NCBI GenBank assembly: GCA_963729815.1
Contig: CAVSPU010000001.1
Location: 248,001 to 312,000, forward strand
Direction: 5' to 3'
Source of the DNA: DAHUXN01 sp963729815
GTDB taxonomy: Bacteria; Acidobacteriota; Terriglobia; Acidiferrales; UBA7541
Length of the DNA stretch: 64,000 nt
Made by a program: the position numbers and the translations under genes. Below are positions 36,757 to 44,465 of this stretch, one piece after another; position 1 is the first letter of the stretch, and each line of letters opens with the position of its first letter. The notes under the pieces were generated by a model. That model was not told the origin of the DNA. It did not search any database and worked only from the letters and a program-made list of their open reading frames with translations.

Positions 36757-37365
36757 TTATCTCCTCTCCCTTGCGTTCAACTCGTCGTGGATGCTTCGAA
36801 GCCTCTGGCGCAAGAAAATCACCGCGTAGTGCTTACGCGAAAGCAGCGTGTTCACGCTGAGGCCGGTTTCCGCCGCCAGTTCCTTGAAGCTGCGGCCCTC
36901 GATTTCATGCGCGATGAACACATCGCGCTGTTCTCGCGGGAGTTCATCCAGAGCATTCTCGAGCTCTTCGACCAAAACAGTCCGGGCATAGGCCGTCTCG
37001 GGGCCGGCGTCCGGCGACGGAAGCAGCTCTTCGAGCGCAAACGACTCGCCGTCGATTTCCGCCGTCCGTTGGCCGCGCAACGCGTCCGGCCTTCGCTTGC
37101 GGAACAAATCCGTAATCCGATTGCGCGCCACGCGGAACAGCCACGCTCCCGCCTGTTCAATCGGTTTCATCAGGCGGTAGGCCTCCACGAGTTCGGAGAA
37201 GACATCCTGAAGAATGTCTTCCGCGTCCACGCCATCGGGCACCCGCCTGCGGATGAAGTTGCGCAGCCGAGCTTGCTCCCGCACGACGGTTTCGGAGATC
37301 TGCCGATCCTGTTCGTCGACCATCTCGATTACGCTCAACTCGCTTGCGCTCAGCGCTTGCTTCAT
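36757..37365 (-). CDS. ECF-type RNA polymerase sigma factor
   Basis: A 202-residue sigma-70 family protein with only regions 2 and 4. Region 2: RNFIRRRVPDGVDAEDILQDVFSELVEAY and AGAWLFRVARNRITDLFRKRR; region 4: ALDELPREQRDVFIAHEIEGRSFKELAAETGLSVNTLLSRKHYAV with a helix-turn-helix for -35 recognition. It directs transcription of an unknown regulon. The following gene four bases downstream encodes a membrane protein that may be its partner. Confidence 0.92.
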   Translation of the reverse strand: MKQALSASELSVIEMVDEQDRQISETVVREQARLRNFIRRRVPDGVDAEDILQDVFSELVEAYRLMKPIEQAGAWLFRVARNRITDLFRKRRPDALRGQRTAEIDGESFALEELLPSPDAGPETAYARTVLVEELENALDELPREQRDVFIAHEIEGRSFKELAAETGLSVNTLLSRKHYAVIFLRQRLRSIHDELNARERR

Positions 37366-37475
37366 CTGCCTGTGTAGACGGATGAGCCGCGCGGATATTG
37401 TAGAGAAAAGCGAGGAATTTGCGACGGATACTCAGGGGTGTTGCAACTTTGAATGCTGCTCGGAGCGATCGTAGA

Positions 37476-38879
37476 CTACTTGCGTGAAGTCCGCTCGGGA
37501 TGCTGCTCTCGCTGCGCGGGCGGGCTGGCTGCAGAGCGCTTCATGCCATAGAGTGCGCGGTCTGCCGCCGACAGGAGTTTTTCAATTGTCTCGCCGTCTT
37601 CGGGGAATACGGCGCTTCCGACGCTCACGGAGATCGGCGGAGTTTCTCCGTCTGAGGCGAGGCGTTCGCGGATTCTCGTCGCGATCTGCGAGGCCTGCAG
37701 CGAATCTGTCTCCGGAAGCACCACGGCAAACTCGTCGCCTCCGTACCGCGCCGGTATGTCGACCTCCCGGCAATGGGCTTGCAGGACTTCGGCTAATCTG
37801 CACAATGCCCGGCCGCCCGCCAAGTGGCCGTGTGCGTCGTTCACTTTCTTCAGTTGGTCCAGGTCGAGGAGCAAGACGGCAAGCGGTCGTCCCGAGCGCC
37901 CGTGCCTCTTGATTTCCGAATCGAGCGCCTCAAGAAGCCGTCGATAGTTGGCAAGCCCGGTGAGCGGGTCGGTAACAGCCAGCCGCCGCACGTCTTCCTC
38001 CGCGCGTTTGCGTTCGGCAACTTCCGCGGCCAGAGCCAAAGCTGTTATGGACACAATGCCCATGAACACTTGCGCCAGCAATAGAGATGTGTTTGGAGCC
38101 TCTCCTGAAAATGGGCCAAACCCGTGCAATGTCCCCCACGTCGCAATTCCCGCCAAAGCGCAAGTCGCCGTCCCTGCCGTGCGGCGGCCGAAACGGAACG
38201 CCGCCCAGATTAAGAATGGAACGCAGATGTATTCCAGAGGATAGTTCTTGACCTCAGGGTGAAAACGCCCTCCGAATACGATCGAAGCCGTAAGAGAGAG
38301 ACCCAGAAACAAAAGAATGAGCTCGATGATCTGCTCACGGGTCCATTTCAAGTGAGGATTTTCTTTCCAAAGCAGCACAACGGGAGCCACAACTACCGCT
38401 CCCACTCCATCCCCTAACCACCACGTGCGCCAGATGGGCCCGTACATCGACCAGTGAGCGAAGCCGCCCAGGGAGAGGGTCGTGACACCAATCGTCGCGC
38501 TTATGGTTGTGCTCACCATCCCCGCAAGGAAGGCAAACTTGAAAATATCCTGCGCTCTTTCGAAGGCGCGCTGGCCATGAGCAAATTGCATTACCAGGTA
38601 GCATCCGGCCAAGCCCTCCAGGGTGTTTCCCGTCGCAATGCCGATCGACGTGAGTACCGTCCCTGCGGTCGTCAAGTTCGCGAAGAATGCGCCCAGGAAA
38701 ATTCCCGGCCACACGCGAAAGCCGAAAATCAGAAAACCCGCCAGGGCAATTCCCGAGGGCGCCCACACTGCCGTGGCGCTGGGATGGACGAAGGCAAACC
38801 TCAATCCCAGCTTGGCCGCCGCAAAGTAGACCACGGCCAAGACTGCAGCCGCGGCCAAATCCTTCCGTTTCTTGTTCAT
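37476..38879 (-). CDS. MASE1-domain diguanylate cyclase
   Basis: A 467-residue inner-membrane protein. The first ~290 residues form a multi-helix MASE1 sensory domain (AVWAPSGIALAGFLIFGFRVWPGIFLGAFFANL shortened here, GPIWRTWWLGDGVGAVVVAPVVLLW, FRFGRRTAGTATCALAGIATWGT). The C-terminal ~160 residues are a GGDEF cyclase with DPLTGLANYR, LLDLDQLKKVNDAHGH and ARYGGDEFAVVLPE. An RxxD product-inhibition site (REVD) lies five residues before GGDEF. It should make c-di-GMP in response to an unknown membrane signal. The 5' leader contains abutting perfect hairpins (38974-39029). Confidence 0.92.
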   Translation of the reverse strand: MNKKRKDLAAAAVLAVVYFAAAKLGLRFAFVHPSATAVWAPSGIALAGFLIFGFRVWPGIFLGAFFANLTTAGTVLTSIGIATGNTLEGLAGCYLVMQFAHGQRAFERAQDIFKFAFLAGMVSTTISATIGVTTLSLGGFAHWSMYGPIWRTWWLGDGVGAVVVAPVVLLWKENPHLKWTREQIIELILLFLGLSLTASIVFGGRFHPEVKNYPLEYICVPFLIWAAFRFGRRTAGTATCALAGIATWGTLHGFGPFSGEAPNTSLLLAQVFMGIVSITALALAAEVAERKRAEEDVRRLAVTDPLTGLANYRRLLEALDSEIKRHGRSGRPLAVLLLDLDQLKKVNDAHGHLAGGRALCRLAEVLQAHCREVDIPARYGGDEFAVVLPETDSLQASQIATRIRERLASDGETPPISVSVGSAVFPEDGETIEKLLSAADRALYGMKRSAASPPAQREQHPERTSRK

Positions 38880-38973
38880 CGCCTAATTCGCCCTGAGAGT
38901 TCAGCCTTTATGATATAGCCCGCCAATGTCATTTGGCGAAGCTTCGGCCCTTATGGACATTTATCGATTAACT

Positions 38974-39029
38974 GGACGACGGCAACCCAGCCTGACCCTT
39001 CGGTCAGGGCAATCGTCCCTCCCGATTGC
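38974..39029 (-). promoter_or_regulatory. Hairpin-rich leader of the MASE1-GGDEF gene
   Basis: Reading the minus strand toward the cyclase gene: hairpin A is GCAATCG paired with CGATTGC (39029-39023 and 39015-39009) around seven bases; hairpin B directly abuts it, CCTGACC with GGTCAGG (39008-39002 and 38997-38991) around GAAG. A downstream GGACGA/TCGTCC pairing (39018-39013 with 38979-38974) would enclose hairpin B and compete with hairpin A. The element ends about 95 bases before the ATG. It may be a regulatory RNA; it does not match the GEMM c-di-GMP riboswitch consensus that I know. Confidence 0.35.
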
Positions 39030-39240
39030 GCTTCGGAAGTCTCCCGTTACAGCGAAAATGGACGGATAGGGCGGGATCAGAGCGAGTCCAGACTTGCCGA
39101 CGTGTTGTCGGCAAGCCGGAAGTTGAGCGATTGTTTCCGGTTAGCTCGTCACACGGGTGCGACGGCCAGGAATGTCACCCAATCTCCAGATGTTTGCCCT
39201 AGATTGTTCCGAGGAGGAGTTGCGCGCGATCTGCGAAGGG

Positions 39241-41928
39241 TCATTCGTGCCTGAGTGCGACCATCGGATCGACTTTCGCGGCGCGCCATGCGGGGATACA
39301 GCTCGCACCTACAACAACGGCAAACACGAGAACAACGACCATTGCAAAAGCGACCGGATTGTCGGGATTAATGCCAAAGAGCAAGCCCTTGAGCAGGCGC
39401 GCGCTTGCGAGAGAGACAGGCACGCCGACGATCGCCCCGACGATCACGAGGTGTAGTCCTCGACGAATTACGTGCATCACTGCGTCTCGCGGCTGCGCAC
39501 CGAGGGCCAGGCGCAGGCCGATCTCTTTCGTGCGCAGCGTTACACTTCGTGCGAGCACACCGTAGAGACCCAGAGCGACAAGCAATAGAGCGACGCACCC
39601 GAAGGAAAGAGAGAGACTCATTAGCATTCTTTCCTTTTCCAAATGATTCTTGATGAGCTCGTTGAACGTGAATATCTCCGGGTCGGGAACACCCGGGAGC
39701 TGTTTTCGAATGGCGTTGCGAACCGCTTCGGCGGCTAGGCTCGCGCTCGAACTACGGAGCGCAAACGAAGCCTGAGTTCCCCAGTCCTCGCCGGTCGCGA
39801 GATTGTAAAGCACCCGCGGAGGAGCTTCACGCAACGAAAGAAACCGCGCGTCCTCGGACACTCCGACCACGCGGCATGCGTTCCTGGGATCCAGATCTTG
39901 ACCGTCTTTTTGCGGATCCTCGCCACCGGCGTAAACAAACCGGCCGACGGCGTCTTCGTTCCCGAAGAAGTACGCGGCGGCAGACAAGCTGAGGATGCAC
40001 ACAGGCGCGCCACTCTCGTCCGCGTGCGTGAAGCCACGGCCTTCCAGGACTCTCGTTCCCATAACCTCAAAATAGGCTGGAGAGACGGACTCAACCCAAG
40101 TCTGCATATCGGTATTAACTGCGCCGTTCTTTGTTATCGAAAAGTAATGCGATGCAGTCCAATCACTGATCGGAACAGCGGAAAGGATGGTCGACGCCTC
40201 CACGCCTGGGGCGGATTTTAGAGCCGTCGCAATATCTCGAACATCCCGGGCCGCTTGTTTTGGCGTAGGCTTTACAGAACTCAAATCGACAGCGGCGATG
40301 GTCACGCCGTCAGAGCGGAAACCCGCATGTTCCGACAACAGATGAAAGAAGGTCCCACCCAACAACACGGCCGAACTGAGTAGCGTGATGCTGAGAGCCA
40401 CTTGAGTCGGTACGATCCAAGTGCCGAGGCGCTTCGACGAGAACGAGGAAACTGCTTCGCTCCGCTTCAAGTCTAGAGCGGGATCGATGCGGCTGGCGCG
40501 CAACGCGGGCCAAAGTCCGGCGACTAGAACGGAGACTAGAGTTGCGCCCGCCGCAAATGCCAGGATCGCGCTCTGCGGGGTGACATCCAGTGCCGGTAGT
40601 TGACCGATCGACCCCAGCATCGAAATCAGCGAGCGCGCCGCTGCCCATCCCAACCAAAGGCCAAAACAGAGTCCGCACGCCGCCAGGATCCCCACTTCGA
40701 TGAGCATCTGCCGCAGCAAGCGCCCGCGTGACGCGCCGAGAGCCCCGCGAACGGCAAATTCGCGACACCGGCCTGTGACGCGAGCGAGCATCAGGAGCGC
40801 AACATTTGCGCAGCAAAGAAGCAGAAGCACCGCGACCAGCAGTTGCAATATCAGCAACGGCTGACTATAATCGGCCCTCAGGAAGGATCTGCCTGACCGA
40901 CCGCTTTCTACATGAAATTGGAGCCCGCCCATAAACCGATGGCTCGGATCGGCCTCCTCGCGCACGATTTCCGCTGTGGCTTGCACATCTGAACGCGCCG
41001 ACTGCAACGATTCTCCGGGCTTTAGCCTCCCGATTACCGTCAGCCAGTTGTTGCCCGCATCGTCCGGTGTCGGCGCGTTGATCTCGAATGAAAGTGGCAG
41101 GATGATATCAGCGCGCTCGCCGACGATCAGACCATCGAAGCCGGGCGGGAGCACGCCGATCACTCTTACCGACCTCCCATTGATCGACAGCGCCTGACCG
41201 AGCGCGGTTTTCTTACCGTCGAAATGTTGCTTCCAATACGAAAATCCAAGCAGCGCTTGATAACCGTTCGGTCCGCCACCGGGCGCGTCATCCTGTTCGC
41301 CAAACGTCCGCCCGATGTAAGGCGCGACCTCCAGGACGCGAAAGCCGTTCCCTGTGATCACCGCGCCGCGCACATCCGTTACGCTGCCGTTCTCGCCGAC
41401 TGCCAGATCGAGTCCGCTCCAAGCCAGAATGTCTTGATTGACAGTTTCGTGCTTCCGAAGCGCATAGTACGCGGGACTGGAAATCGAAAGGTCTGACAGA
41501 CCCAGTTCGCTGAAAGAGTAGCGGGCCAGCTCATCCGGGTGTGGCACTGGCAGGCTCTTTAGGATCACGGCGTAGGTTAGGCTGAAAATAGCAGTATTAG
41601 CGCCAATGCCCAGGACGAGAGTGAGGACAGCGACGGCGGTGAAGCCAGGGGATTTGCGCAGCATGCGCAGGCCATAGCGCAAGTCTTGAATCAAGCTTTC
41701 AAGAAAATGCGCGCCTTGCGCTTCGCGGATTTCTTCCTTGTATTTCTGGTATCCGCCGAACTCGATCCGGGCTCGTCGCTCGGCTTCTGCGCGCGTTACG
41801 CCCGAGCGCTCGAGATCGTTGGCGCGATCCTGGATGTGCGCACGCAGTTCCTCCTCCATCTCCTTGTCCATCCGAGACCGATGAAACAGCGCCGAAGCCA
41901 CGGAACGGAGCGAAGCGAAGATCCTCAT
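39241..41928 (-). CDS. ABC-type FtsX/MacB permease of the acidobacterial ADOP type
   Basis: An 895-residue membrane protein. The N-terminal ~85 residues (MDKEMEEELRAHIQDRANDLERSG..., ARIEFGGYQKYKEEIREA) are the helical extension typical of acidobacterial duplicated orphan permeases. Then comes the first membrane helix (FTAVAVLTLVLGIGANTAIFS), a periplasmic MacB core domain, an FtsX triple-helix block (LLILQLLVAVLLLLCCANVALLMLA), a second core domain and a final FtsX block with LRTKEIGLRLALGAQPRDAVMHVI, ending in WRAAKVDPMVALRHE. No ATPase gene is adjacent, hence 'orphan'. Its ATG overlaps the PadR stop by four bases. Transported substrate unknown. Confidence 0.93.
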   Translation of the reverse strand: MRIFASLRSVASALFHRSRMDKEMEEELRAHIQDRANDLERSGVTRAEAERRARIEFGGYQKYKEEIREAQGAHFLESLIQDLRYGLRMLRKSPGFTAVAVLTLVLGIGANTAIFSLTYAVILKSLPVPHPDELARYSFSELGLSDLSISSPAYYALRKHETVNQDILAWSGLDLAVGENGSVTDVRGAVITGNGFRVLEVAPYIGRTFGEQDDAPGGGPNGYQALLGFSYWKQHFDGKKTALGQALSINGRSVRVIGVLPPGFDGLIVGERADIILPLSFEINAPTPDDAGNNWLTVIGRLKPGESLQSARSDVQATAEIVREEADPSHRFMGGLQFHVESGRSGRSFLRADYSQPLLILQLLVAVLLLLCCANVALLMLARVTGRCREFAVRGALGASRGRLLRQMLIEVGILAACGLCFGLWLGWAAARSLISMLGSIGQLPALDVTPQSAILAFAAGATLVSVLVAGLWPALRASRIDPALDLKRSEAVSSFSSKRLGTWIVPTQVALSITLLSSAVLLGGTFFHLLSEHAGFRSDGVTIAAVDLSSVKPTPKQAARDVRDIATALKSAPGVEASTILSAVPISDWTASHYFSITKNGAVNTDMQTWVESVSPAYFEVMGTRVLEGRGFTHADESGAPVCILSLSAAAYFFGNEDAVGRFVYAGGEDPQKDGQDLDPRNACRVVGVSEDARFLSLREAPPRVLYNLATGEDWGTQASFALRSSSASLAAEAVRNAIRKQLPGVPDPEIFTFNELIKNHLEKERMLMSLSLSFGCVALLLVALGLYGVLARSVTLRTKEIGLRLALGAQPRDAVMHVIRRGLHLVIVGAIVGVPVSLASARLLKGLLFGINPDNPVAFAMVVVLVFAVVVGASCIPAWRAAKVDPMVALRHE

Positions 41929-42266
41929 ATTTCCTCCGGCTGCGCCTTAAGCGCTGAGGCAATTGCGGCGACGAGACGGTTCCAGCCATCCTCCTCCTGG
42001 CGCAAACGTTTCCGCCCGGCGGTTGTCAGCTCGTAGAACTTGGTCCGTCGGTTGTTCTCCGAAGTGTCCCAGTGAGCCTTCAACAATCCCTGCCGCACCA
42101 GTCGAAACAGCGCGGGGTAGAGCGCGCCCTGTTCGATTAGCAGCGCTCTCTGTGAAATCTGTTCGATGCGCAGCAGAATGCCGTAGCCGTAGAGCGGGCC
42201 CAGAGAGACGGCTTTCAGAATGAGCAAATCGAGAGTGCCGGGGAGAATCTGTGCGTGTTCGGCCAT
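41925..42266 (-). CDS. PadR-family transcriptional regulator
   Basis: A 113-residue winged-helix repressor: LPGTLDLLILKAVSLGPLYGYGI, EQGALYPALFRLVRQGLLKAHWD and RTKFYELTTAGRKRLRQE are the PadR signature blocks. It is coupled (ATGA overlap) to the downstream permease gene, the usual acidobacterial pair, and probably controls that operon. The ligand is unknown. Its operator would be in the 42267-42500 region, but I did not find a clear inverted repeat there. Confidence 0.93.
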   Translation of the reverse strand: MAEHAQILPGTLDLLILKAVSLGPLYGYGILLRIEQISQRALLIEQGALYPALFRLVRQGLLKAHWDTSENNRRTKFYELTTAGRKRLRQEEDGWNRLVAAIASALKAQPEEI

Positions 42267-42865
42267 CCGAGTATCCTAATCTGCTTATGAAACTAAATCC
42301 GTATTCCCAGCCTGTCAAGAAAAAAAGCAGCGTAGAACCGCTGCATTCGCCCCCACATCACGGGCGTATGGTCGGCGAATCGGAAGCTATTCGCGGAGTT
42401 GATTTGTCGGGCCGTAATTTTCCAACCTCTGATAAGTCGCGTTATTCGGATACCGCCCCTGACTTTCCCATGGCAACGGAGCCCGGTGTATGCTAATCTA
42501 GTTACGTCGTCAACTGAATAGCAAGGAGCCGGGTGAGCAGGCAGCACGCCAACCAAAACCCGCCCTGGAGCGACCCTCCGGCAGAGAGAATCCTCCCAAA
42601 CCGCAACATTTCTAATCGCCAACTCCCAGAATTAGAATCGCCCGTAACTCACACAAAACAAAGCATCGGCCCATTTCTAATCGCCAACTTTGGAGCCCTG
42701 TTGCGACTGCGTGTCCTCTCCGCATCGCAATCCCTCTCCCCGCAACGACCCTGCCCGCCGTGGCGGGCCTCTTCGCCTTCAGAATTCCCCTCCTTTCGCG
42801 CTTGTCCTGCCTGCCCTGACGTGTTGCCGCCAACCGAGCGCTGTACTACGATACAGCGCCTGCCT
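42267..42865. other. Intergenic region between padR and the Rieske oxygenase gene
   Basis: About 600 bases between divergent genes. It contains an exact 17-base direct repeat (see the separate entry). The open frame from 42533 that would extend the oxygenase by 111 residues is Pro/Ser-rich with no family resemblance, so I treat it as non-coding. No clear promoter was recognised. Confidence 0.4.
42608..42689 (+). repeat. Exact 17-bp direct repeat, 65 bp apart
   Basis: ATTTCTAATCGCCAACT occurs at 42608-42624 and again at 42673-42689. Flanking bases differ, so the identity is limited to the 17-mer. It is about 180-260 bases upstream of the Rieske oxygenase start and could be a pair of regulator binding sites or the remnant of a small duplication. 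Confidence 0.6.
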
Positions 42866-43963
42866 ATGACCGAAACTCCGCGCGCCGACGGCAACGAACA
42901 GGATCTCGGAATGCTGTGGGACTTTTGGTATCCCGCGCTGCGCTCGCGTCAGGTGCGCGGACACCATCTCACGCGCGCAATGCTGCTCGAAGTCCCTCTG
43001 GTGATTGGCCGCGACGCAAATGGAAAATCGTTTGCTCTGCGCGACGTCTGCCCGCATCGCGGCATGCCGCTTTCCTGCGGCCAATTCGATGGCGAAGCCG
43101 TCGAATGCAGTTATCACGGCTGGAAATTCGAAGCGCACACCGGCCAGTGCCGCGAAATTCCATCCATAACGGCGGATTCGAAATTGCGCGTCGACCGCAT
43201 TTACGCCGGCAGTTTTCCTTGCGAGGAGCGCGACGGCTACATCTGGGTCTACATGGCCGCGCCGAATTCGCCGCGCATCGAGCAAGCGCCCGTCGCTGCG
43301 CCGGAGTTGCCGAAATTCAGCGAACGCTACAGCATCGCGCACCTTTCCGCGGAAATGCCCGTACACGTCGATCACGGCGTGATCGGGCTGATGGATCCGG
43401 CGCATGGGCCGTTCGTGCATCAATCGTGGTGGTGGCGCAGCCGCCGCAGCATCCACGAAAAACACAAGCAATTCGAGCCGATTCCCGACGGCTTTCGCAT
43501 GAGCCCTCACGCGCCTTCCTCGAACAGCCTGCCGTACAAAGTTCTCAAGCTGATCACAGGCGATCCAGTCACGACGACCATCGATTTCACGCTGCCGAGC
43601 TATCGCTTCGAGCAGGTGCGCACGGGAAAATTGTGGTTTTCGAGCCGCGCGGTGGTCACACCGATTCGCCGCGATTTGTGCCGCCTGGATTTTTGCGCGG
43701 CGTGGAACGTGATGCGGTTTTTTCCGGTCGTTGGAGCCATCATTCGTGTGCTTGGCCCGCGATTCATCGCTCAGGACACCGAAACGATGACCAAGCAATC
43801 GGTGGGGCTGAAATCGAATCCGCATCTGATGCTGATCGACGACGCGGACCGTCCCGCGAAATGGTATTTCCAGCTCAAGGCCGCGCATTTGGAATCGAAG
43901 CGCACGGGCGCGAAATCGCCGCATCCGATGAATGGCCCGGTGGAGCTACGGTGGCGTTCATAA
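42866..43963 (+). CDS. Rieske [2Fe-2S] aromatic-ring or demethylase-type oxygenase
   Basis: A 365-residue non-haem iron oxygenase alpha subunit. The Rieske cluster is bound by CPHRGMPL and CSYHGWKFE (CxH...CxxH). The catalytic iron site is in VDHGVIGLMDPAHGPFVHQ, where the two His are four residues apart. The overall length and order resemble vanillate demethylase and PaO-like oxygenases. Electron donor and substrate are unknown; no reductase or ferredoxin gene is adjacent. Start ATG 42866 gives the family N-terminus (LGMLWDFWYPALRSRQVR). Confidence 0.88.
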   Translation: MTETPRADGNEQDLGMLWDFWYPALRSRQVRGHHLTRAMLLEVPLVIGRDANGKSFALRDVCPHRGMPLSCGQFDGEAVECSYHGWKFEAHTGQCREIPSITADSKLRVDRIYAGSFPCEERDGYIWVYMAAPNSPRIEQAPVAAPELPKFSERYSIAHLSAEMPVHVDHGVIGLMDPAHGPFVHQSWWWRSRRSIHEKHKQFEPIPDGFRMSPHAPSSNSLPYKVLKLITGDPVTTTIDFTLPSYRFEQVRTGKLWFSSRAVVTPIRRDLCRLDFCAAWNVMRFFPVVGAIIRVLGPRFIAQDTETMTKQSVGLKSNPHLMLIDDADRPAKWYFQLKAAHLESKRTGAKSPHPMNGPVELRWRS

Positions 43964-43976
43964 ATACAGCACTGCT

Positions 43977-44465
43977 TTAAGCGGCAGGATCGCTGGAGGG
44001 CGCTCCGAACGCGCGATCGGTGCGGAACAGCACCCACGCCGTCGCTGCTCCCGCGGGGATTGCAAGCCACCAGCCAGACTTAAACACCATGCTCGGCCCC
44101 CCGCTGAACACATCGATGAAATATCGCAGCAGCCTTTCAAGATGCATCTGGCTCAGCCCGCCCATCCATCCAAGCGCGGCGAAAATCAAAGTGATGATCG
44201 CCGTTCCAAGAAGCATCCACTGCCACACTTTATCGCATTTCGCGAGCCGCGCCGCACGCCGCAGCAAGAATGCGCTCAGCAGCGCAGCCGGTGCGCTGTA
44301 CATCAACCCGTAAAATAAGGAGAACAGCAAACCGACGATTCCGTCGAGACCGCCAAATTCGGAGCTACCGGCGACGGACGTTTTCGCCCAAATACACAAA
44401 CTTATGAACGAGCAGCCGCAAACCCACGCCGCGAGGTAATACGCCAGACTCCCGCGGCGCGTCAT
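43977..44465 (-). CDS. Four-TM membrane protein translationally coupled to thyX
   Basis: A 162-residue protein with about four hydrophobic segments (YYLAAWVCGCSFISLCIW, GLLFSLFYGLMYSAPAALLSAFLL, WQWMLLGTAIITLIFAALGWMGGL, WWLAIPAGAATAWVLF). The ATG at 44465 overlaps the thyX stop by four bases (ATGA), which supports this start over the longer open frame that runs back into thyX. No family recognised; a functional link to thymidylate synthesis is not evident. Confidence 0.6.
   Translation of the reverse strand: MTRRGSLAYYLAAWVCGCSFISLCIWAKTSVAGSSEFGGLDGIVGLLFSLFYGLMYSAPAALLSAFLLRRAARLAKCDKVWQWMLLGTAIITLIFAALGWMGGLSQMHLERLLRYFIDVFSGGPSMVFKSGWWLAIPAGAATAWVLFRTDRAFGAPSSDPAA

Noticed and set aside
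38974..39029. GEMM (c-di-GMP-I) riboswitch
   Set aside because: The conserved GCAAACC and ACGCAAAGCC segments are not found, though a CTGGGTTGCC-like end is present; left as an unclassified leader.
42533..42865. N-terminal extension of the Rieske oxygenase reading frame
   Set aside because: The 111 extra residues are low-complexity and not part of the family; the internal ATG at 42866 gives the family N-terminus.
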